DNA of 64,000 nt from Mesaphorura yosii (Eukaryota > Arthropoda > Collembola > Poduromorpha > Tullbergiidae), in the NCBI GenBank assembly GCA_009869945.1, contig WIXG01000050.1:1-64000 (forward strand). Reading direction: 5' to 3'. Of the stretch, positions 25,401-39,640 are shown piece by piece; within the stretch, counting starts at the first letter, position 1; each line of letters opens with the position of its first letter. Under the pieces are notes generated by a model. The model had not been told where the DNA came from. It was given only the letters and a program-made list of their open reading frames with translations, and ran no database searches. The translations under genes were made by a program, and so were the position numbers.

Positions 25401-28400
25401 TTTCCTCAAGAGTTCAACCCCTTCCAGCCAAGTTTCCATCCCATTGTTCCTGGATTTTATATTTAGAGGTTCTTCCTGCTTTGTCTTGCTTGATTTTTTG
25501 AAACCTGTCAGAATTATGATGAATATACAAGTTCTCTGAGCTTGGTGTTTCTTTCAAGCCCAGTTCTGGTCCTGACTTCTATTTCTGTGTACTTGTGCCC
25601 AGTAACACTTGCACTGACACTGTTTTTGGTTGACAACGTGAAATTGTATACGCTCACGGCGTAAGCTTTCGGAATAATGAGCTCTGTTGTTGACTGCTGA
25701 CAAAACCGAGACCCTTTTCCGTTCTCAGCCCATTTTACATATAATTTCAGGGCTCGGCTCGAAGCCAGGGCAAAAGGGCTATTAAAAATTATATTGACCT
25801 GGACCTTCTGAGTGTATTATTGACCATTCATCCGTGTCCATCCATCATGCTGAGCGATGCGATGTGTTTGGTTCTTTCCATGAAAAGAAAACTGCATACA
25901 ATAAACCTTAAAGACACCTGCACTGCACTGCGACTGAGGCACAAATTGTACACGTCTTCTTTGTATTGTATTGCACGAAGCAAAGGTCCAAATTCAACTA
26001 AAGACTAAATTCAACAATGCTGCAGCGCTCCTGCTGCTGGAGAGACTTCTTACAGAATTTTGTTCTTATTGTTCTTTTGTCCAGAAAGACTTAAGATCAA
26101 GAGGAAGGTTTTATTTTTCCTATTGTGTACAAGACAGCAAGAAACATCGAGAGCGCATAGCATTTCGGGATTAAGTATTCTTGTTGCATTGTACACACTC
26201 GCACTCGGGGTGGATCTGAAGAAGGTACCTATGCTACATCAAACCAGACCTGGACCCAGACCCTTTCTGCCTTCTTCCTTGAAGTCCTTTTTACTACACT
26301 TGGCTCTGCTTGAGATTCTTTCTTCCCTTCACGAGTTTACCATTTACGCATAACAGTTAAAAATCTTAAATATTAAACTTTTTTGGAGGGAGGGAACAGT
26401 TCACACCAACACCAGAAAATATCTGAAATTGAATCACCGTCCTGTTCGGTCAAGTCAAGAAAATGCGCAGTTCTCAGTTCGCTCCAAGAAAGGCCCTTCG
26501 TCCTTTGCCTTTCCTTTTGGGACTATTCACTTGGAACCGCTCGCTGTTGGAAACCATCAAACAGCAACAGTAGAAGTTGATAGAAAAATTGGAAATCTTG
26601 ACTCTTCTCAAGAATACTTCATTCAACACAACGAAAACATGTGTCCAGAGTAGATTTCAAGACTAAGCTTAGGCACAACGCACAAAGCAGGAATTCAGAT
26701 CTCTTGTATGGAAATGCATGAGCAGTGTGTCAGCCGAGCATTCAAGCGTACTCGAGCAATGAGTACATCTTGAAGGGGGTTGAAGTTGAAACGATTATGC
26801 CTTTTGCCTTTCTTATCGGACAAAAACTTGACTTTTGAGGTTTTCATTTCATGCCAAGCCGCAGACAAGTCAAGCAAAAGGGAAACGTACACAAAATACA
26901 AAGGAGGAAGTTGAAAGACGTGAACGAGTTAAAGACTTCAACTTCTTAACACGACTGCAAAATCTGTACTTGTACATTTTACCCTGTGCCCTGTATGTAT
27001 GTTGCATTGTGCACCGTATGAGAAGAAGTACACATAAGAGGCTTGCTGTAATAAATCTAATTCTCCAGCAAGAAATGCACCCTTTAAGCTGTACGTAATA
27101 CGTTCTTCTACGTTCCATCATTAAATGATTGCTTTAAGTCTTTATTTTAAACGAAAACATGTTCAATTTTCGTGAGATTCGGCTTCCACTCTGTGCTGGG
27201 TAGGGCCTCTTATGTATTTTTGAGCCAGTGTAGTGTTGGAAGCAATAATGTGCTTTAGCTTTAAGACGTGACCGCACAATAATGCGACCACGAGCTTGCA
27301 TCTTGCCAGCGGTTGCCTGCCGTTGTGGTTTGTGGCAGCGGCGTACGCGGATGGATCGGCGATGCAGCACAGCAACGGATCCTCAAGTTGTTTAATAACA
27401 CGCAGCAATTTATATAATAAAGTATCTGCTTGTATCTTATCATTTTGTGCTTGCGTTATTACTATTATTAAGTCAAGCCTGCCTGCCTGCCTGCTATTGC
27501 TTGGCCGTGCTTTAGCTTGGGTTGGCTTGACTGCTTTAATCTTAATAATCATTCGTCATAATTTAGATCTGTGGATACGTATGGGAAATGCACTTTTGTA
27601 GACAGCAAACGCCTAGCATGAATTGAAATTGGTTCCGATTGAGCCTAATAGCATTTAAATTAGAATTAATTGTCATTTGATTAAGCAGAGTCGCTCATAT
27701 TCTGAGACTGAACTTTAATAACAATTGCTTAATTCATAATTTAAATGAATATTTTCACACGATAAAGGCAGAACAGAAAGACTGAGCTCCAGCTCGCTGC
27801 ATGTGAAATGTTAATCTGATACTAATCTTTTGAAATAGTGCTGGCCATGGGATACGAATTCGAGATTTCAAGACCGAAAAAGCACATTTAAACTCTGGTT
27901 CAACTTCATCCCCGCTTTGCTTTGCTAATAAGATTCAAGATCTGGCACACCTCGCTTGAAATAACGACGCCTGCATGGTGAAATGATGATGAATACTGGC
28001 TGCACTGCACTGGCGACGGCGTCTGCGTCTGCGACCTACGAAGACTTGAAGCTTGAAATAAAATTTCTATAAAGTTTATACGATCCTGGACTTGGACTCC
28101 TTTGTTGGGTAAAGAAAGAATGGAGTGCCGTCGAAGAAGGAATCTTCGTCAGGGATGAAAAATAGTGAATAGAACAGAAAACAAGCCCTTATACGTATTG
28201 CACGTAAGAAAGTTGCTCGGTTCTCGGTTGATTGTTATTCTCCTTCGCCTTCACGCATTCATTCGAGTATTTTATACCTGTCATACTGGAGACGCAAGTC
28301 TATACTTTTTTCAATTCATCTTTTTAATCTTTGTTTGCGTGCGATGCTTTTTTTGTTTATCTTGCTTGGGCTTCTGCCCGTCGTGAACCAAAAATTTTAA

Positions 28401-30701
28401 TTCCTCTTTTTATTACCCTCTCCTCATTGCTCCCGGCTGGAACAATTTATGAGCAACACAAATCATATTTTATCTCATAGCCAGACGAAGGGATGGAGAA
28501 GGCAAAATTCAGACAAGTGATTCGACTCTTAGTTACATTTTGCAATGGACCTCTCTATAATATTTTTTTGATTTGTAATTTACTTTCATTTTCATGAGGG
28601 TGAAGCTCTCAATTTATAAGAATTGATTCCAGACTTGAGACATTTGTAGAAAGGCTTGGCTTCGCATCTGCGTAATAAACTGATTTACTATATCAGATTA
28701 AGCAAAAAGTGCGAGATTTAACACGTATAGATCACGTACATACGTGCGAGTGTTGTAATCGTTATGAAAGTGCTAAAAGGTCAATGTAACGCTGGCCTTT
28801 CGTGTTTCCATAATCTTTCTTGAGCAGTTAAGCCTACACATATGCGTAATAAGTGCTTGTTGCGAGGTTTAATGTCTTGATTTGGTCTATCACCATTTCG
28901 ATGACAGAGCAGTGTTTCTTTCTTTCTGGTAATGCGTGCTAAGATGATAAATATCTCATGAAGATCACAAACGACCGTGAATGCACAAAATGTGTTGTTA
29001 TATTAAGCAAATTCGAAATGTCTGTGCAATCTGTGTCCGCTAGTTTGCTAATTTTGGTTGGTCGGATTAAGAAATAAAACGAGGCTTAGGAAGTGACATG
29101 AAATTACTGCCTGTCTCCACTTCATTGCATCACAATTCATAGACAAATCACACCTGAGTTTAGAGTTATTTGCAGCAAAGAGCAGAGTAAACTCGACGTA
29201 AATTATTTTCACAGAAATGAGCGTACGAATGTCAACACAAGCCAAAGTTGAGTGTAACAATGCCCAGCTTCTAGCTGAGTTGCAATAATAGATGCTAAAA
29301 ATGCTCCCGCAGTGTAATGTAATTTTTTACTTTCCGATTTATGACATCCATCCGCATCAGACCTAAAATTGCATTCTCGAAGCAGTCGTGGTTTGTTGCT
29401 TCAGGCAAGGCAGTTGAAGGCTGAAGCTCTGCTCAAAAATACAATCGTGAATTGTGTACCGTGCACAGATTAGAAAGAATTTACTTCTTTAAATGTGAGC
29501 GTGAGCTCTGAGAGTATAAGATCAGAATCAGGTAACGCAGGAATACAAGGAAAGCCATCTGCATTCGCCTTCCACATGATGAGATCAAGTAGAAGAGGTC
29601 ATTGTTGCTTGTTGCTCATCCCAGTTCACATTTTTACAGGATAAGATGGGATTCCCTAGCTCAGCATTACATCGTGCATTGTTATGCATATTTCATTTCG
29701 CATAGCTTGTAATTATATTTTTATGCAGATGACCTTCACGACATGACACGCCAGCGCCAGATAGTCCGGACAGGGAAAGCAACAGTGTACCCATTTTCAG
29801 TCGTAAAGGCGAGAAATTCGTCATAAAGATTAAGATTATGTCATGTCAAGCGAACTCGAGAGTGAAAAGTCCAGCCCGCATCAGTGGTTGTAAGCGTAAT
29901 CCCGTATCATGAGAGTTTAAAGATTGCAGAGGAGCATCATTAATTTTTTGCAAAACGAGAATAACTCATCCTGACAGTTTCTTCGCTAGCCTAACTAGTA
30001 TTTAAAGTGCGAGAGCGGGATGGCATGGTGGACGTTACGAGATGACCATCTATGGCAAAGACTTCTTGTAATTGTAACCGGACTTGGACTTGGATCGGGA
30101 TTCGCGAAGGGTAACCAAATCTTCAGATTCTCAGACTGCAGGTGTCCAACGATTCTGATCCTCTACACGATAAAATTCCTCCGCTCAGTCCACCCATGTA
30201 AAACCAAAACCACCCATTAGAGCCTTTTAACTATCGAAATTTTGCAATTTATTGCTTATCCAGTGATTTAATGTGATGCAGCTGCGGAAAGTGGCAAGAA
30301 TCAAGATTCACGATTCAAGATGCATGCATAAATTAATCGAGTACACGCGTATGATCAAATCGCACTACTGGCGGCGTAGAGAGACCAGACCAGCGAACAT
30401 TATTGCTGACCAAACCAAACGAGCAGGTGTTTCTTGAATATGATGTAATACCTTTACGTTCTGAGTCCCGCTTGCGGAGTTGCTCAATTTATACTGGATC
30501 GTGATCGTGACAAGAAATCGGAAACTCAGGAAATTGATCACTTTATCTGTCATGACTGGTGCGTGCAAAAAAGCTAAACTGTGATTTGCAAACTGGCTTT
30601 TCTTAGAGAATAATTTTTGTAGCTTTATTACGTACTTCAACATCTAAATGCACGTCTCATTTTGATTTTGATACAGATTTTGTGAGCCAGAGTTCACCAT
30701 A
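22422..30701. other. Gene-poor region upstream of RGM
   Basis: No convincing coding exon. Open frames are short (about 130 codons at most, e.g. 27552-27163 on the minus strand, 22832-23188) and lack family resemblance. A (GCCT)4 run lies at 27477-27494. The part next to 22421 probably holds the RGM promoter and 5' UTR; other untranslated exons or regulatory DNA may be present but cannot be recognised by eye. Confidence 0.5.
30624..30629 (-). terminator. Possible poly(A) signal of the SHIPPO gene
   Basis: Minus-strand AATAAA about 75 bp beyond the stop codon at 30702. Confidence 0.5.
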
Positions 30702-31671
30702 CTAATCCTCTGAACAGTCGAAACGTAGCTTGTCGTATTCAGTCCTGAAGACTCCGGCAAAGTCGCTGTACTTGGTGCCAAAGTGCCAAGCTGGACGTGG
30801 TTTGGAGTACACTTTGTCAACATCGTACGAGCCTGGACCAGCATTTCCTGTCTGGCTCTTTATCTCAGGCCACTTGATTCGCATCGTGAAGCCAGGCACT
30901 TTCTCCTTGATAAGTTCCGGACGGCCGACATCGTAAATGGGTCCAGGATTCATGACTGCTGGCTTCTGCTTCCAGCCTCCCTTCCTGAAATTGATAATGC
31001 GAAGCTCGCTAATTCTCTGCATTTGCACTCGATCAATCTCATCCACGGTGGCTTAAGTACACAAATCGCGCAAATATTTGCATTAGTACTTGGCGCATTT
31101 TGACATCGATACTGTACTGCAATTGTTATTGTTTGTATTGGCGCCTGAGATTTGATGCCGTGGCTCCAGTGTCCAGTCCCGTCCCCGCATTAAGTCATTC
31201 GTACTTACAGTGTACATTCTGGAGTCGATATCCTAGTCTCCACTTTTGGACCCATCATTGGAGGCGGCTTGTACACGTTGGGCCCGGAGTGCTGGGACGT
31301 CGGGGAGGATAAGTTCGAGGTCTCATTGTGCACGAGGCTTGGGTTGTATATGGGTCCTGGAGAATTATGTTGTCCAATTTCTGCAAGTAGCAAGTCGAAT
31401 GGCTTTCAAGCGATGGTCAAGGAACTCAGCACCGATATGCGATCTTACCTCCACCTGCCTTCGGGCGCATCGTGTAGCTGAGCCCATCATCGAAGCCCTT
31501 AGCTTTCAGCCCATATTTAACCGCGTAATTACCAGGGCCTGACCCAATTCCAGCTGAATAGATGGAGCTTAGCTTCAAACCGAAAGTGTATTCGGGATTC
31601 ATGCGATGAGTTATAGCATGATTGCGTCTTCCGACCAGCCGTGGCAAGCTGTAGCTGGCTGGACCAGGGTT
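30702..31671 (-). CDS. SHIPPO-repeat protein, ODF3/CIMAP-like
   Basis: Proteins with Pro-Gly-Pro-x-x-Tyr (SHIPPO) repeats, such as ODF3/CIMAP1, associate with outer dense fibres or ciliary microtubules. Three minus-strand exons join in phase: 31671-31449, 31380-31209, 30984-30702, giving 225 residues. Repeats seen are NPGPASYSLP, SGPGNYAVKY, NSPGPIYNPS, SGPNVYKPP, NPGPIYDV and AGPGSYDVDK. The C-terminal FGTKYSDF resembles FGIKHSDY at the end of vertebrate ODF3. The N-terminus is unresolved: an in-frame TGA lies 12 bp before the first repeat and no AG acceptor falls between them, so the true first exon, a non-standard splice site or damage remains possible. The family is clear; the exact orthologue is not. 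It is divergent from the gene at 32592. Confidence 0.85.
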
Positions 31672-32591
31672 CCGATCATATCATGTCAAGCGAGGTCGGT
31701 CTCGAAATCTTCTTACTCTAATGGCGAGATTTGTTGTTCAATTTTGTTGCGAAACGCCAAACGAGAGCTGAATTTGCTGCTGTTGACTTTGCTATTACTA
31801 TCAGTCGGCAATGGAATAAGTTGAATCGCAAACTGAAATCAAATCTTTACTGACTAAAGCAAAGGCGACGCTTTCGCTCGCTTCGGATTTGTAGCGGGTA
31901 ATTTATCGCTAGTTATTACAATATTTATTGGTTGCCCAAGGTATTATTAGTCCCCAGTATTTCAGCTCACGAACGTCATACATTTCTCAAGAACCGTCCG
32001 TTGTTCGGACTTCGGATCGTACTCATGACTTCAGATTTCGGAAGACCTGCCAGTCACTGACAGCTTGCAAAGTACGGCTCGAGTGGGTCACTCTCAAGCA
32101 GGCACCTTTTGCATCTGTCAGCCAATGCACCTGTGACGTTTATTTGGCACTTAGCACCCTGTATTTAGTTCGCATGGGTTAGACACTCCCTTGATCAGAA
32201 TTGGCAATAATTCATTCAGTTTACATGCGTTTCCTTAGTTGCATGATGCTAAAAAGGGGAAGCAAAAGCGACCACCATCCCCAGAGCAATAATGCATCAA
32301 TGCATGTATAAAAAATTCGATCCATATGACCATCTCTCTTCTCAACGCATATGCATTCTATGTTGGTAAACTACGAGCTTAGAGACAGAGACGCTACCCA
32401 AGCACTCAAGCGGATCTTTTAAAAGCACATTTTGACAAGGTTAAAAGATTTGTTTACATTTTCTGCGTTGTATTAATACGTCTGGTCTTCCGGTCTTCCC
32501 TCGACTGCAGAGTGAAATACGCTCATCCAGGTACGTAAACCTTACGCCCGACTCAGTTGCACGTAAAGAATTAAGGCAATAGCTGACTCTA

Positions 32592-33040
32592 ATGGCCTGC
32601 GCTATAATTGACACAGTTGCCAGTTCCATCCCGATCGCAATGGAGACTGTCAAGCGATTCTTAGGATTTGATAGTCCTCCCCCGAGCTGGTGGGTAAATT
32701 GGCTGAAATTCGACTCTACTGAACTCTTCTCCACCATCAACGTGGGTGTCATCGACGAGAAGCACCGTCAGGCGCTGTATTGGGGTGTCGGGCTCATTAT
32801 CTTGGGCTTGATTGTGCTCACGTACGACACGAGACAAATTGGTCGCACTCGGTTAGTTTTCATTTGATTTAGTTTGCAAATAATAAAGCATGGTGCATGA
32901 ACTGGAAAGATTGGGTAATTTATAGGTCTTCTGATCGTAGAAAATCGAGTGCTCGGGACCGAATTCTTGGATTGGAGCAACGCCACTTCTTGGTCGTGTT
33001 CAACGGGTTGCTTCTGTATCTGACCTTGCTGTTCATGTAA
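32592..33040 (+). CDS. Small two-helix membrane protein, unknown
   Basis: Two exons, 32592-32851 and 32926-33040, join in phase (CG|G) with good donor and acceptor sites around a 74-bp intron, giving 124 residues. After an N-terminal part with SPPPSWWVNWLKF comes a hydrophobic helix around ALYWGVGLIILGLIVLTY, a basic Ser/Arg linker (RSSDRRKSSARDR) and a second C-terminal helix (FLVVFNGLLLYLTLLFM) that runs to the stop. I do not recognise the family. Frame continuity, codon use and splice sites make a real gene likely. It starts about 0.9 kb from the divergent SHIPPO gene. Confidence 0.75.
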
Positions 33041-33557
33041 TTTTGGATGGGATTTGGAAGATTTTGATCAAGGGTCGATGTTCATCAAGTTCAAATTTCA
33101 GTGTTCATTTTATTCGTCATTTTTGGTGTATCGTACGTGTGTCGTTAATCGTTAGTATTGTGTCTTGCCGTCCATGTGGTTAGTTTAATTGAAATTGTAG
33201 CGACGGGGCACGAGGGGAGTAAACTATATTTTAAGTCACAAAATGCTTTACGACTTCACGCTTTTATGTGTTCGGTATTATTTGTTTTAACTTATTCTTT
33301 AATTTAATGTTGTAATGTTTATAAGTTTATTCGTCGTAGTTAACTGTAGATTCTTGACGCATTGACAATTTTTATTGGTGGCTTTATAAGTTGATTTTAG
33401 GATTTTCAGCTTTTTGTTGTTGACATTCGGCTAATTCAGCATTGACATAATCGTCCGCTTATTTGGTGAACTGTAAATTGAATTTAGGTCGAGATTATAG
33501 ATAGAGGTTACGTTCTATATTTTTATATTTTTCTCTGGTCTTGATATTATCGAGTGC

Positions 33558-33563
33558 AATAAA
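33558..33563 (+). terminator. Possible poly(A) signal
   Basis: AATAAA about 520 bp after the stop of the 124-residue membrane protein gene, within an AT-rich region. Confidence 0.35.
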
Positions 33564-36500
33564 TGGTTTTGAGTGCTTTTGTTAGTAACATGTTAGAAAT
33601 TCATCATTTAGCATTCATCAAAACTTCTTCGCACAGAACAACTCGTGTTCAGACTCAGGCCAACAGTCAGCATTAAACGAATTCTTGTATGTTCATACAA
33701 TTTTGTTGATAGGAAGGAAGAGTGCACATCATTTACGCAGTGCAGTAACGAACTCGGCAAAATCATACGAATTTTGCAACGTCAAGGCTTCAATTCTTCT
33801 GTCATTTTAGGCAATGGAATTCTCTGCAGACTGACACCGACACGCCAAAGAAAGTACTCCAACAAACGCGCGCCTTATGCTAATAGAAGCTTTGTCAGAA
33901 ATGAGCTCCGGAGACTCGACCACCTGTGGAGTTTCTTGATTTTGCCATTCTGTCCGTCTCATACGCTGTATTACAGGATTCCCGTTCGTTTGCTAGAAGC
34001 ATGCGAGATTTTAGACTTCAGGTTCCTCTACTTGACTACATAACTCAATGTCATTCCAGGATCAACTCTACTGCTCTAAAGTTTTGTTTCTGTTTCGAAA
34101 CTCAAATATTACCCGTATTGCTTAACTTTTCCAAAGTTTCAGCAACATAATGCTGCAGAAAGTACTCCTCCGTCGCGCTTTTCCTAGTCAGTTTGCATGC
34201 ACAAAGCCGATAAGTCCGGTGCTCAACCAATTTTTCGAACTACTATGCGTTCTTTGAATTTTTCCAGGGCAAGTCTTACTGCTATGTGACTGGCATGCGT
34301 GCTGATTGAGCCAGGCACGGCTCACGGCTGACGCCTCTGAGGGATATTGTTTTATCTTTTGTGCTTCAGCAGTTTGTGTTTGCCTTGCAAAAGAATAGAG
34401 CTGACAGATATTCAAATTTTTATTTATTCCATCCATCCAAAGAGAATGCAGTAACAAGTTTCAGGTTCTTCAAAGAACTCAGCTGCCAAGACCAACTTTC
34501 ACCTTATCTTGTGTACTGTCCTGACTAATTTAAAATTCTCTTTCCGTGCGCTGCACATCAGACAAGATGCTGAGCTGCGTAGGATTCGTCCAAGAAAGGC
34601 ACACTGCTTATTTTTGCTAGTTTACTTTATCATTAAGACTCATCAATGTTTTCATTTCCACCAACCCAGTCAGCTCGCGATGAAATTTTCCGACGTGTTC
34701 TGCAAAGCGATCAAGTAGACTTCTAATCATGGATAATAATGAATAATGACGCATAATGGACGAGAAGTTCGTCAGTTTTATAGTTTTATGGCGAACTTCG
34801 TATCCCAAGTCCTAATTCGTTAGACTTGGATTTGTATCCAGGAAACACGGACAACGAGTGGTAAAATATTTCACATAAGCTCTTTCAAGTCTTTCGCGAA
34901 AATTGCTCTTTATTATGGGTTTCCAGGCAAGGTCTTAGCATTGGCAAAGGCATTCATACGTAGCCACGACCTAGACGCGTAACATCTTTTCATTAATTGT
35001 AGTAGCTCCTATGTTCAGACTCTTGTAAACAAGATCAAAGTTAGGATTCATTAGAGAGGTATCAATTTTCTGCAACGCCGATCCCCTGCGCCAGGGATTA
35101 AGTGCGAAATACGAGACGCTTCTGTGCAGACTTTGATCACCAGTGATACAGGTACTTGTTTACGGTCATCGAGAATAATAGTAATTAGAGAAGACAGGAA
35201 ACTACAGAGCCAACGTCGTTTAGTATTTATATTCTCGGGATTACAGTGATAATAAGAGAAAGTGATTTGCTCAGCTCGGATTTAATGCGTAGTTGTGATA
35301 CTCCTCCTGGCTGGCATCGCTCTAATGGCGTGCTGATTTTGTATCATTTCACTAATCCTATATTGCAGTGACACTCCGTGTTTAATACCCTTGTTGCTAA
35401 CTCGTTCGTATAGCATGGGTTGAAAGGTTCTGAATTGACACCTGACGCGGAGCTCGTTGGGTAATGGACCAAATCTTGTTTGTGCTCTCCTTGTTCACTT
35501 TTACTTTTTAATGGCAGCCTGACTGGCAAAAGGCTCCGCTGTGAAACTGTATGATCAACAGGGCTTCAGAGGGTCGTAAATAAAATGCAATGCGAGCAGC
35601 CTGATGCAAATGCGAAATGTGAAATACGAGTCTCAGAAGAGAAATCAAGTGTCCAAAGAGAAGAAAGTATGAGAGCACCTTGTGAGTTAATTGGAAACTG
35701 CAGCCGAGATGTTGTATTCGTAGTATATTCTCTCAGCCTTTCCCTGCCCTTTGTGTAAATTTCCAAGAAGCACTTGTCCACTCCGCTGTGTCTGTTCCTC
35801 AATTGTATCAAATTGTATCCTTTGTTGTCACAAAATGGAAATTAACTTTTACTACTCGCGGCATACGCGAAACGTGTCAGAAATAAAACAACGCGAAGAA
35901 ATAGAAATAAGAGTTAATTAACTTTCCCTTCACAGACAGAGATCCACTTCACAATTCTCTTTTCTGGAGTGTCCTTCGCCGTGAAACTTTCCAAGAAAAT
36001 AGTGTAACTTTTCAAGACGAGGGCATCGTTTTCACAAAGAAAGAGAATTAGTGTCAATTAAATTGAAAACTGACCCAAACCAAATGAAATGAAATAATTG
36101 TGTCGAAAGAAAGCTTTCCCTTATCATTTGACCGACATTCATTGACCGATAAAGAACCGAAGCAAAGAAAACGCTTCACATAGCACACCGACGCAACGCG
36201 TTCGTAATAGCAATTGGAAAAATCATAATTTTAAATTAGTTTGTAATTTTCTCATTATTCAATTAGTTAATTGAATACTGAAGGATAAAAATTGTTGGCT
36301 AGAAACCTATAGCTATTGGCACACGTAGGGAAATATTGTGGCATACCAGAAGAAAGCAACATTTGAAGTTCTCACGACACTGGCACTTGTGGCTCTCCAT
36401 TCCCGAGTTCTGAAGCGGATTCGAGATTCCAGTTCTAGAAAATAGAACATAGAACCAAATTCCTGTCCGAATACATAGAATCTTACCTCGTGCAGTGCCA

Positions 36501-39499
36501 CGAACCTGCATCAGTTAAAGACGCGGATAGAGAAGAATTCAATACCAGTAGGTTCTTTCCACGTCCCGGATCAAGTCGCAAGGAGCATCGAGTTATTGGT
36601 TGCCCAACCGGCAAACGAGAAAGCGTTATCACGATCGTCGATTAAACCTCATCCCGACCCAGTTCAATCAACACAAGGTACGTTTCCTTCTGTCAAAAAT
36701 TCTTGCCCAGTAGCCAATCATACTTCTGCACTATATTAGCGAAAATGTAAACTGAGACTTCGTCTTGGATTTGGTACAAGCCTGACCTGAGTGATCTCTT
36801 GGTCATTTCGGTTGCTACTTTCTTGTGTTTTGGCCTTGAATTGCGCTGCTGATTGACATTTGCGCTTCCATCTCGTAGGAAAAATACAAATACTCAAAGG
36901 CAAAAACACAATATTCATGCAGTAGAAAGCAGTCGAGAACTGGACAGTGAACAGTGGACATGACATGAGAATCAAATCACATCGTACATAAAATATGACA
37001 CCACAGGGGAGAGTAGGCTAGATTCAGTAGTACACGTTTAAGTGGCCTGCCATGTCACATGTCGTGTTGTACGCCATGTCCTCCTGTTCCTATTGTTATT
37101 GTATTCTCTCGATCTAAAATTCTGGAATCGAGTTTCCTAATCCAAAGTTCGAGCATGTCATATTCGACTTTGATCTTGCATATCGGAGATTTCTGAGTGT
37201 ACCAAAGACCTTGACTTTGACAGTGACAAAAATTCGACTTTCATCTAGTGTGAGTTTTATTTTCAAAAGCTTATTTATAGCTTCCAAGAGAGCATCTGGG
37301 CATTTTGTGCGGTGAGTCTGTGTGTGCGCTGAGCTGGTTTGCGTGGTACCAGAAATTTAGGAACTGCAGCGCACCACGAAACGCAAAACAGACAGAGTAT
37401 CCTTTTGGTCATGTGTGCTAGTGTGATAAATGACTGCGACATATGGATTTTTGTTTCGAATCGAATCTTGCATTGTATTTGCTGTCTCTGTTCAAGATGA
37501 TAAGCTAAGCCGAAATTATGTCACAAGCACCCGCCGCCTTTCTACACGAGGGTAAAAAATAAAGACTGCGAAACTTCTAAATTTATGGCCTCAACACGGC
37601 TCAGGCACACAAGCAAGCCAAGAAGTAAACATTTGACTGACATCGACAAATTCTGACTGTCAGACTCAGGCAGACGACAATATGGAACATGTGAATTCGC
37701 ATTTGCAAAGTCAAAGTCAAAACCGAGGCGAGGCGAGACAATCAAATTTAATAAACGTAAACGTGTTAATACACTTCAGGCAAGCCACGCGGTGCCATTT
37801 CTCTTGATCTCGAGTCTGTTATTGTATAATACTTAAATTTACATTTGTTACACATTTTTCTCTGTGCCAAGTGAGAGTTGAGGAAGATTTATATTCATGA
37901 GGCCAGAAAGGATAGAAACGTGGAAGTGTTGCTACTTGTGCGCCATGACGCTCAAAGAAGAAAGTTGCCTCTCTCTTTGGCGTGGCCCTTGGTGGGTTGA
38001 TTCATTTGCAAGCAATTTTACAGGCTCCACACACACGAACCAGAACCAGGAAACACAAATGGAATTCTTGACTTGCCACGTCGCGCGCAGTTGTTAACTA
38101 AATGACGTTAAAGATAGAGAAATGAGGTACACGAACTGAGGCCACCAAGATAAAAACAATCGACACGGCCTAAAAACACGTACGCTTGAGCTTGTTTCTT
38201 CTTCTATCCGCTCGCCTCGCCGTCTTTACGTTGTTTTTGTGAACAAGATGAAGTAGATCACGAAAAATAACTTTATATTTTGTAGTCTCATCTCAACTGG
38301 CGATGGAGCAAAAAACAAATTTTGTGTCTGGCCCGATACGCGGCCAAGAAAGTGAAAGTCATGGCTGGTTTCTTTATTGTGATCTTATTCTATTGTCTTT
38401 GCTCGTGTTTAGTTCCTCTTTATTAATACTTGTGTGCGGAAATGGGCTGGAACTGGAAAGTGGTGGCGGTGACCTAATAAAAATTGATCTTTGGCATGTT
38501 TTCTTATATTGTCTTGCTTGTGGCACGTGCCAAGGCGCCTCCAGAGTACAAACACATCGCCCTTGTCGCCTGGTTTAGAAGCACGCTCAAGCCCAAGTGC
38601 AAGAAGATGCAGAACTTCAAGACTCTGAAATAATTAATCGGAGGAGAAAAACTTGCTTAGTAAATAAACATAAAGGACAAAAGTTGCAGGCTTTCATAAA
38701 TACTTTGAGCCAAGCGGGAAAAATGTCGAGAAAGAATCAAGAAGAGCTCTTAAACGCTCTCACTTATTCCGTGCGGCTGGATATTTCGAGTACTTTCATC
38801 GTTTGAAGTCCCTGGAGAATATTTTGCGCTGTTGAGAGATTTATTTACACATCAGCATCCATAAAACAATGGAGCTCGCTGAAGAACTCATCATCAGGCA
38901 CGTTTGCATCCTCGAGATAATAGAACTTTGAGAATAAAGAAAATATAATACAATAAGGCACATAAAACAGGCACAAAAGAAATGGAAGACTCAAGGTTCT
39001 TTTTCTTTGCATTTAAATGGCGAAAATGAAGGAATAACGCTGAAACTCGACGCTATTGCCAGCCTTTTGCTTGAGTTTATTGAAAATGAAGGAACAATTC
39101 AAAGCCGTCGGGTTATTGCCTGAAAATGTGCGCCAGCAAAGGACATAAGCTTCCGTGTTCGTATTTACTCTTCAATATTTCGAAAACATCGGAAGTTGGT
39201 CCAAAAAAAATTTTATTCAACGGAGAATCATGATCGACAGCTTATAGCGAGGTTTGTTACTAGCTGTAAGAGGTTTGGTGTTGGATGATCTGCAAGTGAA
39301 TGAACGACGCAGAGTGGAAATGGTACTGGTCATTAATCCACCCCATAAGCTCTTTACGTAAAGCCGAAAATGTGCAATGCACTTAATTACTACTGTAGGA
39401 AGCATGCGAGTGAGACCGAAAGTTCACAGTTCAAATTAATTCTTGCTGGCTGCTGATGACGCAATTAACGCTATGGGAGTTTTCAATCAATTGATTTGT

Positions 39500-39640
39500 A
39501 GAGGTAAAGGCGTAAGAGCCGGTAAAACAGTAAAGCTATACTTGTCGGTAAAGCGACTCAGTAAAGGGCGTCAATGTTTCCTTAGAAAATTCCTTTACTT
39601 TTCCTTTTACTCTCTTACTGGCCGGAGAGCGAGTTAAAGC
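39500..39640. repeat. GTAAAG-rich imperfect inverted repeat
   Basis: The left part has four GTAAAa/g motifs starting near CCGGTAAAAC; the right part has CTTTACTTTTCC and TTACTGGCCGG, the reverse complement with gaps. More GTAAAG/CTTTAC copies follow to about 39780. It could be a hairpin-forming MITE remnant or simple-sequence drift. Confidence 0.35.

Noticed and set aside
26429-26653. Open frame with coding-like FPFGTIHLEPLAVG
   Set aside because: There are no good flanking splice sites or homologous motif, and an overlapping frame of similar length is open as well.
33645-34043. 132-codon open frame on the plus strand
   Set aside because: It starts at a non-ATG codon, has no splice partners and no family resemblance; the length is within chance for 64 kb read in six frames.
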